Of a DNA stretch of 44,562 bases, positions 29,117 through 38,777 are shown piece by piece (position 1 is the stretch's first letter; the number at the start of each line of letters is the position of its first letter). The notes below the pieces were generated by a model, which was not told where the DNA came from, searched no databases, and saw only the letters and a list, made by a program, of their open reading frames with translations. Source of the DNA: an uncultured Planctomycetaceae bacterium (GTDB lineage: Bacteria > Planctomycetota > Planctomycetia > Planctomycetales > Planctomycetaceae); the NCBI GenBank assembly GCA_903858815.1, contig CAIOKE010000197.1, forward strand, positions 1 through 44,562. The letters are read 5' to 3'. The position numbers and the translations under genes were made by a program.

Positions 29117-31011
29117 TGAGACGCACGTCTTCTGAACAGCCGATGCGATCCGGGCGATCCGGTTTCACGCTGGTGGAAATGCTGGTCTCGGTGGCGCTGG
29201 TGCTGCTGATGATGAGTCTGTTTGCATCGATCTTTTCGATGGCGTCAGGCAGCGTCAGTACTCAGCGCGGCATTTCCAATCACGATCAGAAAGCTCGCGC
29301 TTTAACCACTCTGATCAAGGGTGATTTTTCCCATCGAACCCACCGCAATCCGCTGCCGTTTTATCCCGGTGAAAGCACGTCGACATCGCCGACGTCCTTT
29401 AATAATCGTGGTGGCTATGTTTACATCTCCACCAATGATCCTTACAGCGGCCTTGATGACCTTGTGCAGTTCACGGTCAGTTCCGACATGCTGCAGGAGG
29501 ATACGGACAGTTCGCCGTATTATGGGCGTGCTGCACTGCTGAATGATCCGTCTGGTAACACTTCCACCAGTTTGTCAGTCAATCCCAATCAGCCTGAGGC
29601 TGATGACAGCAGTCTGACAGTCAACAGCACGGGCAGTTCGACGGGGGCAGAGGTTTGTTATTTCGTTCGAAACGGAAATCTGTATCGGCGTTTGACGCTG
29701 CTGCGTCAACCTTTGCCGGTGGCGGGGCGTGATCTGGACGAGCAGCCGCAGACCAGTCGTGGTCAGGATTATTTTGTTTCTGCCAGCGGCAATTTCTCGG
29801 TGCAGACTGCGTCTGGTCCCGTAGCCGCGGATGATTTCCTGACGTATTTCGACTATTCGGCCGTAGCCGGTACCGCTGGGGCCGTGCCGGGGCCTGCTCA
29901 GTTTATCGGGATTTCGTACCTGAACAACGAGCTGGAGACTCCGCTGCCACCGCTTGTGCTGCCTGCACTGGGAAATCCTCACAAGCGATTCGGGTTCGAT
30001 CAGTTCACCGGGAAGTCGCGTGAACATACTCAGGTGGGTGGTGCCTTTATCGGTCGCTTCCTGCATGCAGAAACTTCAGCGGTGAATTTTAACTGGCCGC
30101 AGCGACAGGCGCAGGTGTTCGGCACCAATCAGGTGTTTGGTGTCGGCAACACTCCGGACGGTAACCCGTTGAATGTTGCCAATCCGGTGACGCTGAATAT
30201 CTCAACGGGGGTGGTTCAGGAGTTTTCGAATTCGTCGTCGGGAACCGGGCGTGGTGGTACTCGCCGCATGGAAGATCTGGTGCTGTCCGACGTGCATGAG
30301 ATGAAGGTGGAAATCTGGGACGAGCGTCTGCAGAAATACACGACACCCGGGCACAATGAGCTTTACCGGCTGCAGGACATTTCCGGCAACAGCTTTACTC
30401 TGCCAGGCGACTATCATCAGGGTCGTCGCTTTGCCGACGCTGATGCTCAGGGACCTGAAGGCTCGTCTCTGGGAGTGTTTGATACATGGCATCCGGGTCT
30501 GGGGACTGTGGTGAATCCGCTGCATCCGCCGCACATTGCCTATCGGTACACGCCGCCCGTGTATCCGAATGGTCCCACGCGTCCTGGACTGCCGGTGGGC
30601 CCCACTGCGGAGCCTGACAGGCAGACGCGACGAGCTGACAATCGTGGTTACTGGCAGCCAGGCACACAGTATGCTCTGGGGGATGTCGTGTTTGTCCCCT
30701 GGACTGATTCGACTCGAGGCATGAATCCGCCGGATGGCATCTTCCAGTATGACGAGATCCAGACGCCGAAGTTTCAGATTGCCTATCGATGTGTGGGACG
30801 ACAGGGCACTGCAACATCTGCTGCCAGTCCGCCCGGCTTTCCGACAGCTCCGGGGCGTCGGTTTCGGGAACGAAATGACGAACTGGAATGGGAATCGCTC
30901 GACAATCGTCGGCCTCTGACATCCATCCGTATGACTCTGCGGTTTTATGATCAGACCAGTGATACTCAGCGTAATCTGACGCTGGTGATTCCGCTGACTG
31001 ATCGGAAGTAG
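29116..31011 (+). CDS. GspJ-like minor pseudopilin
   Basis: Prepilin-type protein of 631 residues. Leader RSGRSG16, then F17-T-L-V-E21 and hydrophobic helix MLVSVALVLLMMSLFASIF, followed by a Ser/Gly/Gln helix as in GspJ (SGSVSTQRGISNHDQKAR). GspJ is usually about 200 residues, so most of the protein is extra, probably beta-rich, sequence without a recognised family. YISTNDPYSGLDDLVQFTV may be a divalent-ion loop. GGGGAG lies just upstream and the ATG overlaps the previous stop. It ends with LTLVIPLTDRK. The next gene starts 116 bp later with its own Shine-Dalgarno. Confidence 0.85.
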   Translation: MRRTSSEQPMRSGRSGFTLVEMLVSVALVLLMMSLFASIFSMASGSVSTQRGISNHDQKARALTTLIKGDFSHRTHRNPLPFYPGESTSTSPTSFNNRGGYVYISTNDPYSGLDDLVQFTVSSDMLQEDTDSSPYYGRAALLNDPSGNTSTSLSVNPNQPEADDSSLTVNSTGSSTGAEVCYFVRNGNLYRRLTLLRQPLPVAGRDLDEQPQTSRGQDYFVSASGNFSVQTASGPVAADDFLTYFDYSAVAGTAGAVPGPAQFIGISYLNNELETPLPPLVLPALGNPHKRFGFDQFTGKSREHTQVGGAFIGRFLHAETSAVNFNWPQRQAQVFGTNQVFGVGNTPDGNPLNVANPVTLNISTGVVQEFSNSSSGTGRGGTRRMEDLVLSDVHEMKVEIWDERLQKYTTPGHNELYRLQDISGNSFTLPGDYHQGRRFADADAQGPEGSSLGVFDTWHPGLGTVVNPLHPPHIAYRYTPPVYPNGPTRPGLPVGPTAEPDRQTRRADNRGYWQPGTQYALGDVVFVPWTDSTRGMNPPDGIFQYDEIQTPKFQIAYRCVGRQGTATSAASPPGFPTAPGRRFRERNDELEWESLDNRRPLTSIRMTLRFYDQTSDTQRNLTLVIPLTDRK

Positions 31012-31127
31012 GGGATTGAGCCTGCAATCGAACGATCGGGCGTGGCCTGGTTGCTTCGTGTGAAATGAGTGTGTTTGTTTGCTCCAGAACCGGGCGGGCC
31101 TGTTCGGTGCTGAGGGAGCCCAGGACT

Positions 31128-34100
31128 ATGAAGACAGATTCTGATTTCCATCGACTGCCGACCAGCGACCGTCAGGGTTCAACGCTGGTGATTGTGATCG
31201 CGCTGCTGGGCCTGCTGGCCTTTATGGGGATGGTGTTTTTTACGTTCGCTGCGCAGGAACGCCAGGCGGCCGAGAATTTCAGTGATGCGGCCAAGTTCGC
31301 CGTTGATGAACCGCCCAATGTGTTTGATCACCTGTTGCGTCAGGTGATTGTGGGAACGTCGGATACCCCGCAGGATCGCGGCAGCATCCTCTACAGCACC
31401 ACTCGACGTCACGCAATGGTCACCAACCTTGTTGGCAGTGATGTGCAACCGCACTCCGGTGAGGGTGTGCGGTTAGCGGAAATTGGTGGTTATGCGGTGG
31501 TGGATCAGAATCAGGACGGGGTGGCTGATATCAGTCAGAATGCCAACACGGACTGGCTGGAATTTGTGGATTCCGGAATTGCTCGTTCACACATGGCCTA
31601 CCGTCCGCGTGGTTTGGAGGGCCAGATTGGTGGCCTTGCGGTGCCTCAGCCACCAGCACCTGACGTGGATTACACGTACCCCGACATCAACAACCTGTTT
31701 CTTGCCTATCGCGGTAAAGCGATTCGCGACAACGGCCCTTCGGCGACTCCGCGATTTGAAGAAGTCAATGTGCTGATTCCCTCGTTCTTCCGTCCGCAGT
31801 ATCTGAAATCGTCAATGACGAACGGACCGGCAGGCAGCAGCATCCTGACGGATGCCGACTGGATTGGCTCGTTTGATGGGACCAATCGCAACTCCGTGCG
31901 ATTCCCCGCTCGAAGTTTTCGCCCGCATCCGCTGCACATCGCCGGACGTCTGGAAGATGGCACTGTGGTGCCTCGCTATGTTCTCGACAGTGAAGCAGCG
32001 GGTCTGAGTCTGCAGGGTGGCTTTCCGTTTTTGCCAGCCGAAGAAACCAATAACTCCGGTAACCGTCCCGAGCGAGGCGAACTGGGAATCTGGACAGGTT
32101 CGCACCCGGACAACTATGAGCTGGATGTGGACAACGACGGTGATGGCCGTCGGGACGGTATCTGGCTTGATCTGAACTTCCCGATACAGGAAACCGCTGG
32201 TGGAGTGCAGTATGCGATTCTGCATTCCGTGACGGTATATGATCTGGATTCGCTGATTGACCTGAACGTCCATGGAAATCTGGCCGGTCTGAATCGCATG
32301 GGTGACCTGACTCAGGCAGGCAGTGGGCTGGTGTTCGATGGGCAGCTGAACAACCAGTTTATCTCCCGATCCAACCTCGGCCTGGGCCCCAATGAGGTCA
32401 ATCCACTGTGGGCACTGCGTCGTCCGCTGATTACGGGCCATTCAAGTATTCCGCAGTTCAACGGTCATTTTGGTCGCGCACCTTCCAACTCGCTGGAGCA
32501 GGCCAATATGGAATGGATCTGGCTGCTGGGCGGACGCGGTGATATTTCCGGGGGTGGCTTGAACGGGATTTTTGCCGGTCGCTGGGGTGAGGCTGATCGG
32601 GTTTACAACACGTGGAAGCAGGGCGGCAGTCGTGTTGTGGCCGACCTGCCGCGTCCTGGTCGCAGCGGGAATGCTCAGCAGCCTGGCAACACCGGCATCC
32701 GTTTTGGTGGGGGCTACGCCGCGCAGGGACGGAACGGTTTCGACGACAATCAGGACCGGCTTGAAGGAGAAGCCGATCTCAGCCAGCGGCGTATTCGAGC
32801 CTTCGGCACTCCCATGGACTTTGCCGGTACTGGCCGCAGCACATCTGCCGACTACGGTGGATACAACGGCACCAGCTTTGCCAGCACAGCCGGCAGTCCG
32901 CGACAGGCAGTTCTGCACCGTGATCCGAGCAGCACAGGTCCGGCTCGCTGGCCTCGCTACAAGGGATACACAGTCAATCGTGGCATGGATGATACTGTGG
33001 CGCGATATGCGTTCGGCGAGAATGGCGTATTTGATCAGGGACAGCTGGCCAGTGATGACCTGATCCTTGACCCGTTCTACGATGCACTGTTCGAAGATCC
33101 ACTGGAAACGATTTTCGATCCGAATTACGCACAGAAGCAGCACGATCAGATCTTCGCTCCCGCTGACCTGCTGTCACTGCAGATGCAGCCTGCTGACAAG
33201 CCTGCAGACATCAGTGAACGATTGAGTGATCTGGCGCCATTTGCGTTCGAAAGCACGGCTAATAATGATGTTCGTGAAAAGTTCACGACGCTGTCGAACA
33301 GTCTGCGTCGCTATATGATGAGTCATGATCTGGGGGCTGACCTGCAGCTGGGCACATCCGATGACGGGCCGCGAGCGTGGGAATTCAATGCCGACGCCGA
33401 CGGACCGGATACCAACAACGATGGGTACCCGGATGGAGACAACCCGAATCGAGTTGGTGAGTTTCCACCAGCTTATGGCAGTACCGTCGCCACCGGTCGT
33501 CCTTACAGTGCGACGGATCCGTTCCGTCCGCAGGTTCGTCGTCTGCTGACACTTGAAGCCGGGGAAAGTCGTGAATTGATCGGCCAGCTGCCACTCAGCG
33601 TCAACCATCTGCTGGATGTGGAACGCACGGAACAGACGCCCGATCAGCAGTCTCAGCCGGTTCAGTTTCTGCGTTATATGCGGCGTGCCGGACTGCGGTT
33701 CCGACCGCTCGTTGAACACCCGGCGGCCTCTGAAGGCAACACCGTGGTCAATGCCACGGCGATCCCTGTTTATGATCCGGCCAACCCGGTCGTCTGGCCA
33801 CCAGTCACGGCTGAACAGCGGGAGTTCTGGGCGCGTCGAGATCGTCAGCAGCTGGCTCGCGATATCTACGTTCTGCTGTACACCATCGGTGGTACTCAGC
33901 CTACGGGCGCAGGCAATGCCGTACGCAGCTATCTGGGAACCAATGATCCCAACGCAGCCGAGGGCACAGCGCTGTATACGCATCGCCAGCTTCGCGAAAT
34001 GGCTCAGTTCGCCGTCAACCTCGTCGACGCCATGGACACGGACAACGTCGTGACCAAGTTCGAGTATGACAAGAATCTGGGGCCTGACAGCAGCGGCGCG

Positions 34101-36347
34101 ACGGGTGGCTGGAATCTGGATGATGATCCATACACGATGGAAACCGTGCCAGCACTGGAATCCGACCCGAACTTCACCGGGATTACTGACAGCGGTCATA
34201 ATCGTGAAGACAGCAGTGCTCGTGGTGTCGTGTATGGTGTGGAAGCTCAGGAGCTGGCCTTCAGTGAAGTGCTGGGTGTCGGCGCTGCGACTCCCGCTGC
34301 GACTCTGGATCACCCCGCGACTCTGTATCCCGATGACAGCGGTCGCAATCACCTGTTTGTAGAACTGCAGAATCTGCGTCCCAATCCCGTCGCACTGGCC
34401 ACGAAAAACAACACCACCATGGCCAATGCCATGTGGCGAATTGTGCGACATGACCGAGTGAATGCGACAGATCCCATCGGCGGCACGTCCAACGGCGGGA
34501 ATCCTTTCCGAGCCTTTGCATTCGTTGGTCAGTCAGCTCTGAATCAGACCATACAGGGTGGCCAGCGGTATTCCATCGCGACAGCATCGACAACGGATGT
34601 GGTCAGCAGCGACCTGTTTGTGGACTTCGATCAGGACAATACCTTCGATCTGATCGCTCCCAACGGCGCCGTCGGGACGCTGCCCAATAACGGTACCAAT
34701 CGCACAGATCCCAACGCTGCCGAGCTGAAGCCGCGCTGCCATCTGGACCTGCTGCATCCGGACCATAACCTGGGTTTTGTGATGGTCGATCAGGCCGGCA
34801 ATCAGACCACGACGTTGGGGGCCTTCCTGCAGAACCTGCAGACCTATGGTGGCAATACTCCAATGAACAGCCTGTATGGTGGCAGCTTCTCGTCAGCGGG
34901 CCGGATCGGATTCGATCTGGTGCTGCAGCGACGGGCGAATCCGAACATGCCCGCGCTGACGCATGGGACTGTGCCCGGTCAGGATCCCAATCCATGGGTG
35001 GATGTGGACATTATTCGGGTGGAGTTCCGGGATCTGGCGATCCAGGATGGTGATATGGCGACTCAGCTGCAGCAGAATCGGCTGCCCAACATCCTCAGTG
35101 AAGAACGTCGTGAACCCCTCGCCGATTCGACTCGCAGTGACTTCACCGGGACACCAGCCAATCTGCGGTACAACACGATTGTGGGGCGGACGGGCGGAAC
35201 CGGGGCCAACAGCATTACACCGGCGGCTGGTTTCAGTCTCTGGCAGGCACATTTCGATCGCGACTTTGCCTCAACGGGCGAATTGCTCAGTCTGCCACTG
35301 TGCGGACCGGCCACGCTGACGTCGAAGATTGAACGCCTGAACTTCAACCCAAAACAGCAGGCTCAGCCTCCGGCTGCCTCAAACCCGACTCCCAGTGCTC
35401 TGGTTGCCGCTGCATCTAAAATCCTGCAGCCGGACTTCCCCAATGATTCCGGGGTCAGCGTTGGTGTCAATCGGGCGCGTGACAATCGCTGGTATCGTCT
35501 GCTGCAGCTGGTGGAGGTTCCTTCGCGAGTGCATCGGATGCTGGGTAACTACGTCTCACTGGATCGACTGCCGGGGAAGGTCAATCTGAACACGCTGCGA
35601 CACTGGGAAGTGTATGCGGGGCTGGTGGATAACCCGGTGCTGCTCGATTCGACGGGCAGTACCGGTGCGGCGCCATTTACCAACGACCGCACGCCGGACG
35701 AAAACGGTAATGCCGTGAATCGCGATCGGTGGCAGGAATTTCTGCTGTCGCGGGATGGGGAGTTTTCTGACAGTTATGACCAGTTCGCGGCGACTCCGGG
35801 GAGCCGGAAGATGCTGATACCCGGGACAGTGAAGTCCGAACCGTTCCGCTCGTATGGATACCGCAAACCGTTCAACTTAGCGTCCCCCGAAGATAATGGA
35901 CTTGAGTCCACTGTCCTGAGAACGCTCACGGCCGATGTCAACGACGGCGATAATCAGACGAACCGGCACTGGCTGGAGGTGAACAGTCGGGGCCAGCACA
36001 AGAATCCGGGAGCGGCGGCGCTGCAGCATCAGCATCAGGTCCTGTCGAAGCTGATGAATAACACGACGACCGTGAGTAATACGTTTATCGTGTTTGCGAC
36101 GGCGGCGTATTTTGAAGCGGTGGAGCACAAGGTCACGGTGAATGGGCAGCAGACAGGCACCGGTCTGTATCGGATTGGTTCCCGAATCGACATTGATACG
36201 GCGGACGGTCAGTCCAACGTGAATCCCGGCTGGCAGCAGCGAGCGGTGTATGTGATTGACCGTACGGAAGCGTTCCGAGCCTATGATCCGGGGACGGGAG
36301 ATTTTGACTGGAAGCGATTGATTAAGGCGCGGGCTGAGATTGAGTGA
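31128..36347 (+). CDS. Giant GspK/PilX-like pseudopilin protein
   Basis: A 1739-residue protein with a prepilin-like N-terminus: SDRQG17, then S18-T-L-V-I-V-I-A-L-L-G-L-L-A, a helix without Glu at +5, which is typical for the tip pseudopilin GspK and for PilX. GspK is usually about 300-350 residues, so this is about five times longer. Calcium-loop-like motifs occur at D126-Q-N-Q-D130-G, D333-V-D-N-D337-G-D-G, D756-A-D-G with D761-T-N-N-D765-G-Y-P-D769, and D1166-F-D-Q-D1170. Some stretches (LDSLIDLNVHGNLAGLN, KVNLNT) recall GspK cores. ATG 31128 has GAGGGAG about 9 nt upstream and gives a short leader; an ATG at 31065 adds 21 residues without a good ribosome site. It is probably the tip subunit of this machine. 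Confidence 0.88.
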   Translation: MKTDSDFHRLPTSDRQGSTLVIVIALLGLLAFMGMVFFTFAAQERQAAENFSDAAKFAVDEPPNVFDHLLRQVIVGTSDTPQDRGSILYSTTRRHAMVTNLVGSDVQPHSGEGVRLAEIGGYAVVDQNQDGVADISQNANTDWLEFVDSGIARSHMAYRPRGLEGQIGGLAVPQPPAPDVDYTYPDINNLFLAYRGKAIRDNGPSATPRFEEVNVLIPSFFRPQYLKSSMTNGPAGSSILTDADWIGSFDGTNRNSVRFPARSFRPHPLHIAGRLEDGTVVPRYVLDSEAAGLSLQGGFPFLPAEETNNSGNRPERGELGIWTGSHPDNYELDVDNDGDGRRDGIWLDLNFPIQETAGGVQYAILHSVTVYDLDSLIDLNVHGNLAGLNRMGDLTQAGSGLVFDGQLNNQFISRSNLGLGPNEVNPLWALRRPLITGHSSIPQFNGHFGRAPSNSLEQANMEWIWLLGGRGDISGGGLNGIFAGRWGEADRVYNTWKQGGSRVVADLPRPGRSGNAQQPGNTGIRFGGGYAAQGRNGFDDNQDRLEGEADLSQRRIRAFGTPMDFAGTGRSTSADYGGYNGTSFASTAGSPRQAVLHRDPSSTGPARWPRYKGYTVNRGMDDTVARYAFGENGVFDQGQLASDDLILDPFYDALFEDPLETIFDPNYAQKQHDQIFAPADLLSLQMQPADKPADISERLSDLAPFAFESTANNDVREKFTTLSNSLRRYMMSHDLGADLQLGTSDDGPRAWEFNADADGPDTNNDGYPDGDNPNRVGEFPPAYGSTVATGRPYSATDPFRPQVRRLLTLEAGESRELIGQLPLSVNHLLDVERTEQTPDQQSQPVQFLRYMRRAGLRFRPLVEHPAASEGNTVVNATAIPVYDPANPVVWPPVTAEQREFWARRDRQQLARDIYVLLYTIGGTQPTGAGNAVRSYLGTNDPNAAEGTALYTHRQLREMAQFAVNLVDAMDTDNVVTKFEYDKNLGPDSSGATGGWNLDDDPYTMETVPALESDPNFTGITDSGHNREDSSARGVVYGVEAQELAFSEVLGVGAATPAATLDHPATLYPDDSGRNHLFVELQNLRPNPVALATKNNTTMANAMWRIVRHDRVNATDPIGGTSNGGNPFRAFAFVGQSALNQTIQGGQRYSIATASTTDVVSSDLFVDFDQDNTFDLIAPNGAVGTLPNNGTNRTDPNAAELKPRCHLDLLHPDHNLGFVMVDQAGNQTTTLGAFLQNLQTYGGNTPMNSLYGGSFSSAGRIGFDLVLQRRANPNMPALTHGTVPGQDPNPWVDVDIIRVEFRDLAIQDGDMATQLQQNRLPNILSEERREPLADSTRSDFTGTPANLRYNTIVGRTGGTGANSITPAAGFSLWQAHFDRDFASTGELLSLPLCGPATLTSKIERLNFNPKQQAQPPAASNPTPSALVAAASKILQPDFPNDSGVSVGVNRARDNRWYRLLQLVEVPSRVHRMLGNYVSLDRLPGKVNLNTLRHWEVYAGLVDNPVLLDSTGSTGAAPFTNDRTPDENGNAVNRDRWQEFLLSRDGEFSDSYDQFAATPGSRKMLIPGTVKSEPFRSYGYRKPFNLASPEDNGLESTVLRTLTADVNDGDNQTNRHWLEVNSRGQHKNPGAAALQHQHQVLSKLMNNTTTVSNTFIVFATAAYFEAVEHKVTVNGQQTGTGLYRIGSRIDIDTADGQSNVNPGWQQRAVYVIDRTEAFRAYDPGTGDFDWKRLIKARAEIE

Positions 36348-36365
36348 GTTTGCTGAACTGGATTT

Positions 36366-36394
36366 GAACAGTGTGGCAAATTGCAGCGCTGTTC
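36366..36394 (+). terminator. Weak hairpin after the giant pseudopilin gene
   Basis: GAACAGTG (36366-36373) can pair with CGCTGTTC (36387-36394), eight pairs including one G-T, around a 13-nt loop. It lies 18 bp after the stop codon. No T-run follows, so intrinsic termination is doubtful. Confidence 0.3.
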
Positions 36395-36443
36395 AGGGGG
36401 TCAGGTAGTTGCTTCTGGCTGAGTGTCTGGTTATGTTGGGGTG

Positions 36444-36461
36444 TGAAAACGGTGGTTTTCA
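36444..36461. repeat. Inverted repeat TGAAAAC/GTTTTCA upstream of the DUF1559 gene
   Basis: A perfect 7-bp inverted repeat with a 4-nt centre (GGTG) lies in the 281-bp gap between the giant pseudopilin gene and the DUF1559 gene. It could be an operator for the latter. No clear promoter hexamers were found around it. Confidence 0.35.
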
Positions 36462-36628
36462 GATGAATTTCGCAATTCCCGCGGATCTGGTCTTTTTTTT
36501 GCGGACTTGAGTGTGGAAGTTGCGTTAAGGAAGTCGGGTTCAGTTCGTTTGGAATCGATCACGCTTCCGTGATATTTGCACATGCGTACACGTTCGGTTT
36601 TTAGATCTGCTTTCGGGAGATCCTTACT

Positions 36629-37771
36629 ATGCAGACGCGTCGTTCCTTTATCCTGTCGAAATCCACTCGACGCGGATTCACACTTATTGAACTGCTGGTG
36701 GTGATCTCGATTATCGCCACCTTGATGGCGTTGATCCTGCCGGCGATCCAGTCGGCTCGTGAAGCGGCTCGTCGGACCCAGTGTCTGAACAATCTGCGTG
36801 GCATTACGACAGCGGCCATGGCTTATGCGGAAGCCAACAAGGGGCGTCTGCCGGCTTCCGGTACGTATCTTGGGGTGGATTCGGATGCAGACGGACTGCG
36901 GGACACTGCAGTTGCGGCTCGCAGCTGGGTTGTGGACCTGTTGCCCAATCTGGATCAGTTGGCGGTGTATGAGCGCTGGGGTCGCGGTGCAGCGTTTCAT
37001 GTGGGTGGTAACGTCAGTGTTGGACAGGTGAACATTCCTGTTCTGACCTGCCCGGTGGACACAACGTCTGACGCCAAGAACGGTGGCCTGTCTTACGTGG
37101 CCAACGTGGGCGTGGGTGACAAGCTGGTGGATGTCTCTTCAGCAACTCCAACGGGAACTCAGCTGGGTCACGCTGCTGTCGCTGAGCCTCTGGTGTGGGA
37201 CGGTGGCACTGCCGGTTCGCAGCAGAACGTCGATTTGACCTCAGAACTGTGTGTATTTGCTGCAAAGATTGACATTGATGTTCCGCCGGTCACTGGTGGG
37301 GTAGCTCCCAGTGCAGGTCCGACCAGCGTCAACATTGGTCGAATTTATGATGGTGCAGGCAACACAATCATGTTCAGCGAGAACGTGAATGCCGGTGCCA
37401 GCTCGGGCGCTTTCTATGGCAGTGCTAAAACATGGGCGGATCCATCCGTTCGCAGCTGCGGTTTCCTGTTCCCGATCACCGCCAGCGGCGCAACGTTCTC
37501 GACGATCTATGCTGCTGTGGATTCCTCAGCAGGCAACAGCTACATCAACAAGCAGAGCAACGGCACCGACGGTGGGGCTCCGTATCCGAACAGTCGTCAC
37601 CCGCAGCTTTGCTGTTTCTCGTTCTGTGACGGCAGTGCTCGCACAATCGCAGACAGCATTGATCCTTCGATCTATGTCCGTCTGATGACTCCATCAGGTG
37701 CTCGTCCGCACCCGAATCTGACCACTGTTGGCTTCGTTCCGGAAAACCCGATCTCGGGTAACGAATTCTGA
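36629..37771 (+). CDS. DUF1559 family prepilin-like protein
   Basis: A 380-residue member of the DUF1559 family, strongly expanded in planctomycetes, with a prepilin N-terminus: STRRG16, then F17-T-L-I-E21[19 protein letters not shown], followed by the characteristic [18 protein letters not shown] calcium-loop-like motif is D84-S-D86-A-D88-G-L-R-D92, and the C-terminus has [18 protein letters not shown], typical of the family. Its role is not established; members are thought to be exported surface or pilus-like proteins using prepilin processing. GGGAG lies about 10 nt before the ATG. It follows the pseudopilin operon but has its own upstream gap and a strong terminator, so it is probably a separate unit. 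Confidence 0.93.
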   Translation: MQTRRSFILSKSTRRGFTLIELLVVISIIATLMALILPAIQSAREAARRTQCLNNLRGITTAAMAYAEANKGRLPASGTYLGVDSDADGLRDTAVAARSWVVDLLPNLDQLAVYERWGRGAAFHVGGNVSVGQVNIPVLTCPVDTTSDAKNGGLSYVANVGVGDKLVDVSSATPTGTQLGHAAVAEPLVWDGGTAGSQQNVDLTSELCVFAAKIDIDVPPVTGGVAPSAGPTSVNIGRIYDGAGNTIMFSENVNAGASSGAFYGSAKTWADPSVRSCGFLFPITASGATFSTIYAAVDSSAGNSYINKQSNGTDGGAPYPNSRHPQLCCFSFCDGSARTIADSIDPSIYVRLMTPSGARPHPNLTTVGFVPENPISGNEF

Positions 37772-37807
37772 GAGTGAACCGGCTCGGTTGTCTGGTGATT
37801 TGAATCG

Positions 37808-37841
37808 CGCCCGGCGTCTTCGTGACGTCGGGCGTTTTTTT
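37808..37841 (+). terminator. Intrinsic terminator after the DUF1559 gene
   Basis: An 11-bp stem CGCCCGGCGTC (37808-37818) pairs with 37824-37834 (one G-T pair) around loop TTCGT and is followed by seven T. It lies 36 bp after the stop codon. Confidence 0.93.
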
Positions 37842-37860
37842 GGCTCAGCATTTGGCCCTT

Positions 37861-37885
37861 GGGAGGGCGAGGCTTCTGCCGAGCC
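37861..37885. repeat. Third dispersed repeat family (GGGAGGGCGAGGCT type), copy 1
   Basis: GGGAGGGCGAGGCTTCTGCC followed by GAGCC; the reverse complement recurs with one base changed (CTCCTG) at 44480-44505. When translated it gives peptides such as WEGEAPAEP, which I recall seeing in many spurious planctomycete protein entries. It lies 20 bp after a terminator. Confidence 0.75.
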
Positions 37886-38202
37886 GCAGGGTGGCATTTG
37901 GTCCTTAGTTTTCTGGTTGCGTTCCCTCGCGAGAATGCCCCACTTGCGGACGGAAACCAACAGGTTTACTCGTGGTGTTTGGGGCGTTCGGGGATTCCCA
38001 ATGTGCTGCGGGCGAAACGGTTGTGTGGTGGATATCTCATTTCCGCATAGAACGCATGTTGTCGTCAGTTGAGTCAGTTCCAGTTGCTGACGCCCTGTGC
38101 AGCAACCGGTAGCGTGAGCTTCAGCCCGCGAGCTTACTGCAGTTCAGTGCTGAAACGCCTGTGTTTTTTTGGGGGGGGCTGTGGTTGGGGGGGACTTTCC
38201 CG

Positions 38203-38222
38203 GTCTGAAGCCGAGGCTACGG
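38203..38222. repeat. Second dispersed repeat family (GGCTGAAGCC type), copy 2
   Basis: GTCTGAAGCCGAGGCTACGG matches the copy at 3445-3466 except at the left edge, where GGCT has become GTCT. Confidence 0.7.
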
Positions 38223-38588
38223 TATGGTCTGGGATCGTGACGGAGGGGGCATCGAGCTGCTGGGAGTGTTTTGGCGGAATCTGCCGAAGTGTGAAAGTGG
38301 ATTTCTGGGGGCGTTTTTTTCGAAGTCGGGAGTGTGGGCAGTCTGTCGGTTGCTGCAAGTCTGGAATCTGCCGGCATTCCGCGGGTCTTCCTTGACTTTC
38401 TTTCTGTCGGGTGACAGGATACGCGGTTCCCCTCGGACATCCGGTCCTGTCCGGATTTCCTTGAAAAGTGTGGGGAAAGTGTTTTGCGGGCATCCGGTGG
38501 CGGTCGAAGTACTGTTCTCAAGTTACGGTTTTCGCGGTCATTTGTGCCGTTTTGGTGACTCTGACATTTTCAGTCTGGAAGTTCTGTC

Positions 38589-38771
38589 ATGCCCCAACCC
38601 AAAAGAAGGCATTCCAAGTCGCGGTCTCGCAAGCGTAACAGCCATAATGCGATCAAGCCGCGTCAGTTGGCCAAGTGCTCTCAGTGCGGCACGTTTGCTC
38701 CGACCCACGTGATTTGCCCGAATTGTGGCTATTACCAGGGTCGCACTCTGGTTGAGGAATCAGAGGAATAG
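38589..38771 (+). CDS. rpmF: 50S ribosomal protein L32
   Basis: Zinc-ribbon ribosomal protein of the large subunit, 60 residues, a normal length. MPQPKRRHSKSRSRKR is the typical basic N-terminus. The two CxxC pairs are C30-S-Q-C33 and C43-P-N-C46, the zinc-binding form of L32, followed by GYYQGRTLVE. GGAAG lies about 9 nt before the ATG. plsX follows after 6 bp, the widely conserved rpmF-plsX arrangement that ties ribosome synthesis to lipid synthesis. Confidence 0.96.
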   Translation: MPQPKRRHSKSRSRKRNSHNAIKPRQLAKCSQCGTFAPTHVICPNCGYYQGRTLVEESEE

Positions 38772-38777
38772 TCTGCG

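Larger units (their letters stand above)
37772..38588. other. Gap of 817 bp before rpmF, repeats but no confident gene
   Basis: After the terminator at 37808-37841 this gap holds a third-family repeat (37861-37885), a GAGCTTCAGCCC near-palindrome around 38117-38128, long G-runs (38171-38178 and 38187-38192) and a second-family repeat at 38203-38222. Several open frames cross it on both strands, but they run through repeat DNA and show no recognisable protein. The rpmF promoter must lie here; it was not identified. Confidence 0.6.

Noticed and set aside
38171-38192. Runs of G as a possible G-quadruplex regulator
   Set aside because: Only two long G-runs are present with no conserved arrangement; too little to support a regulatory claim.
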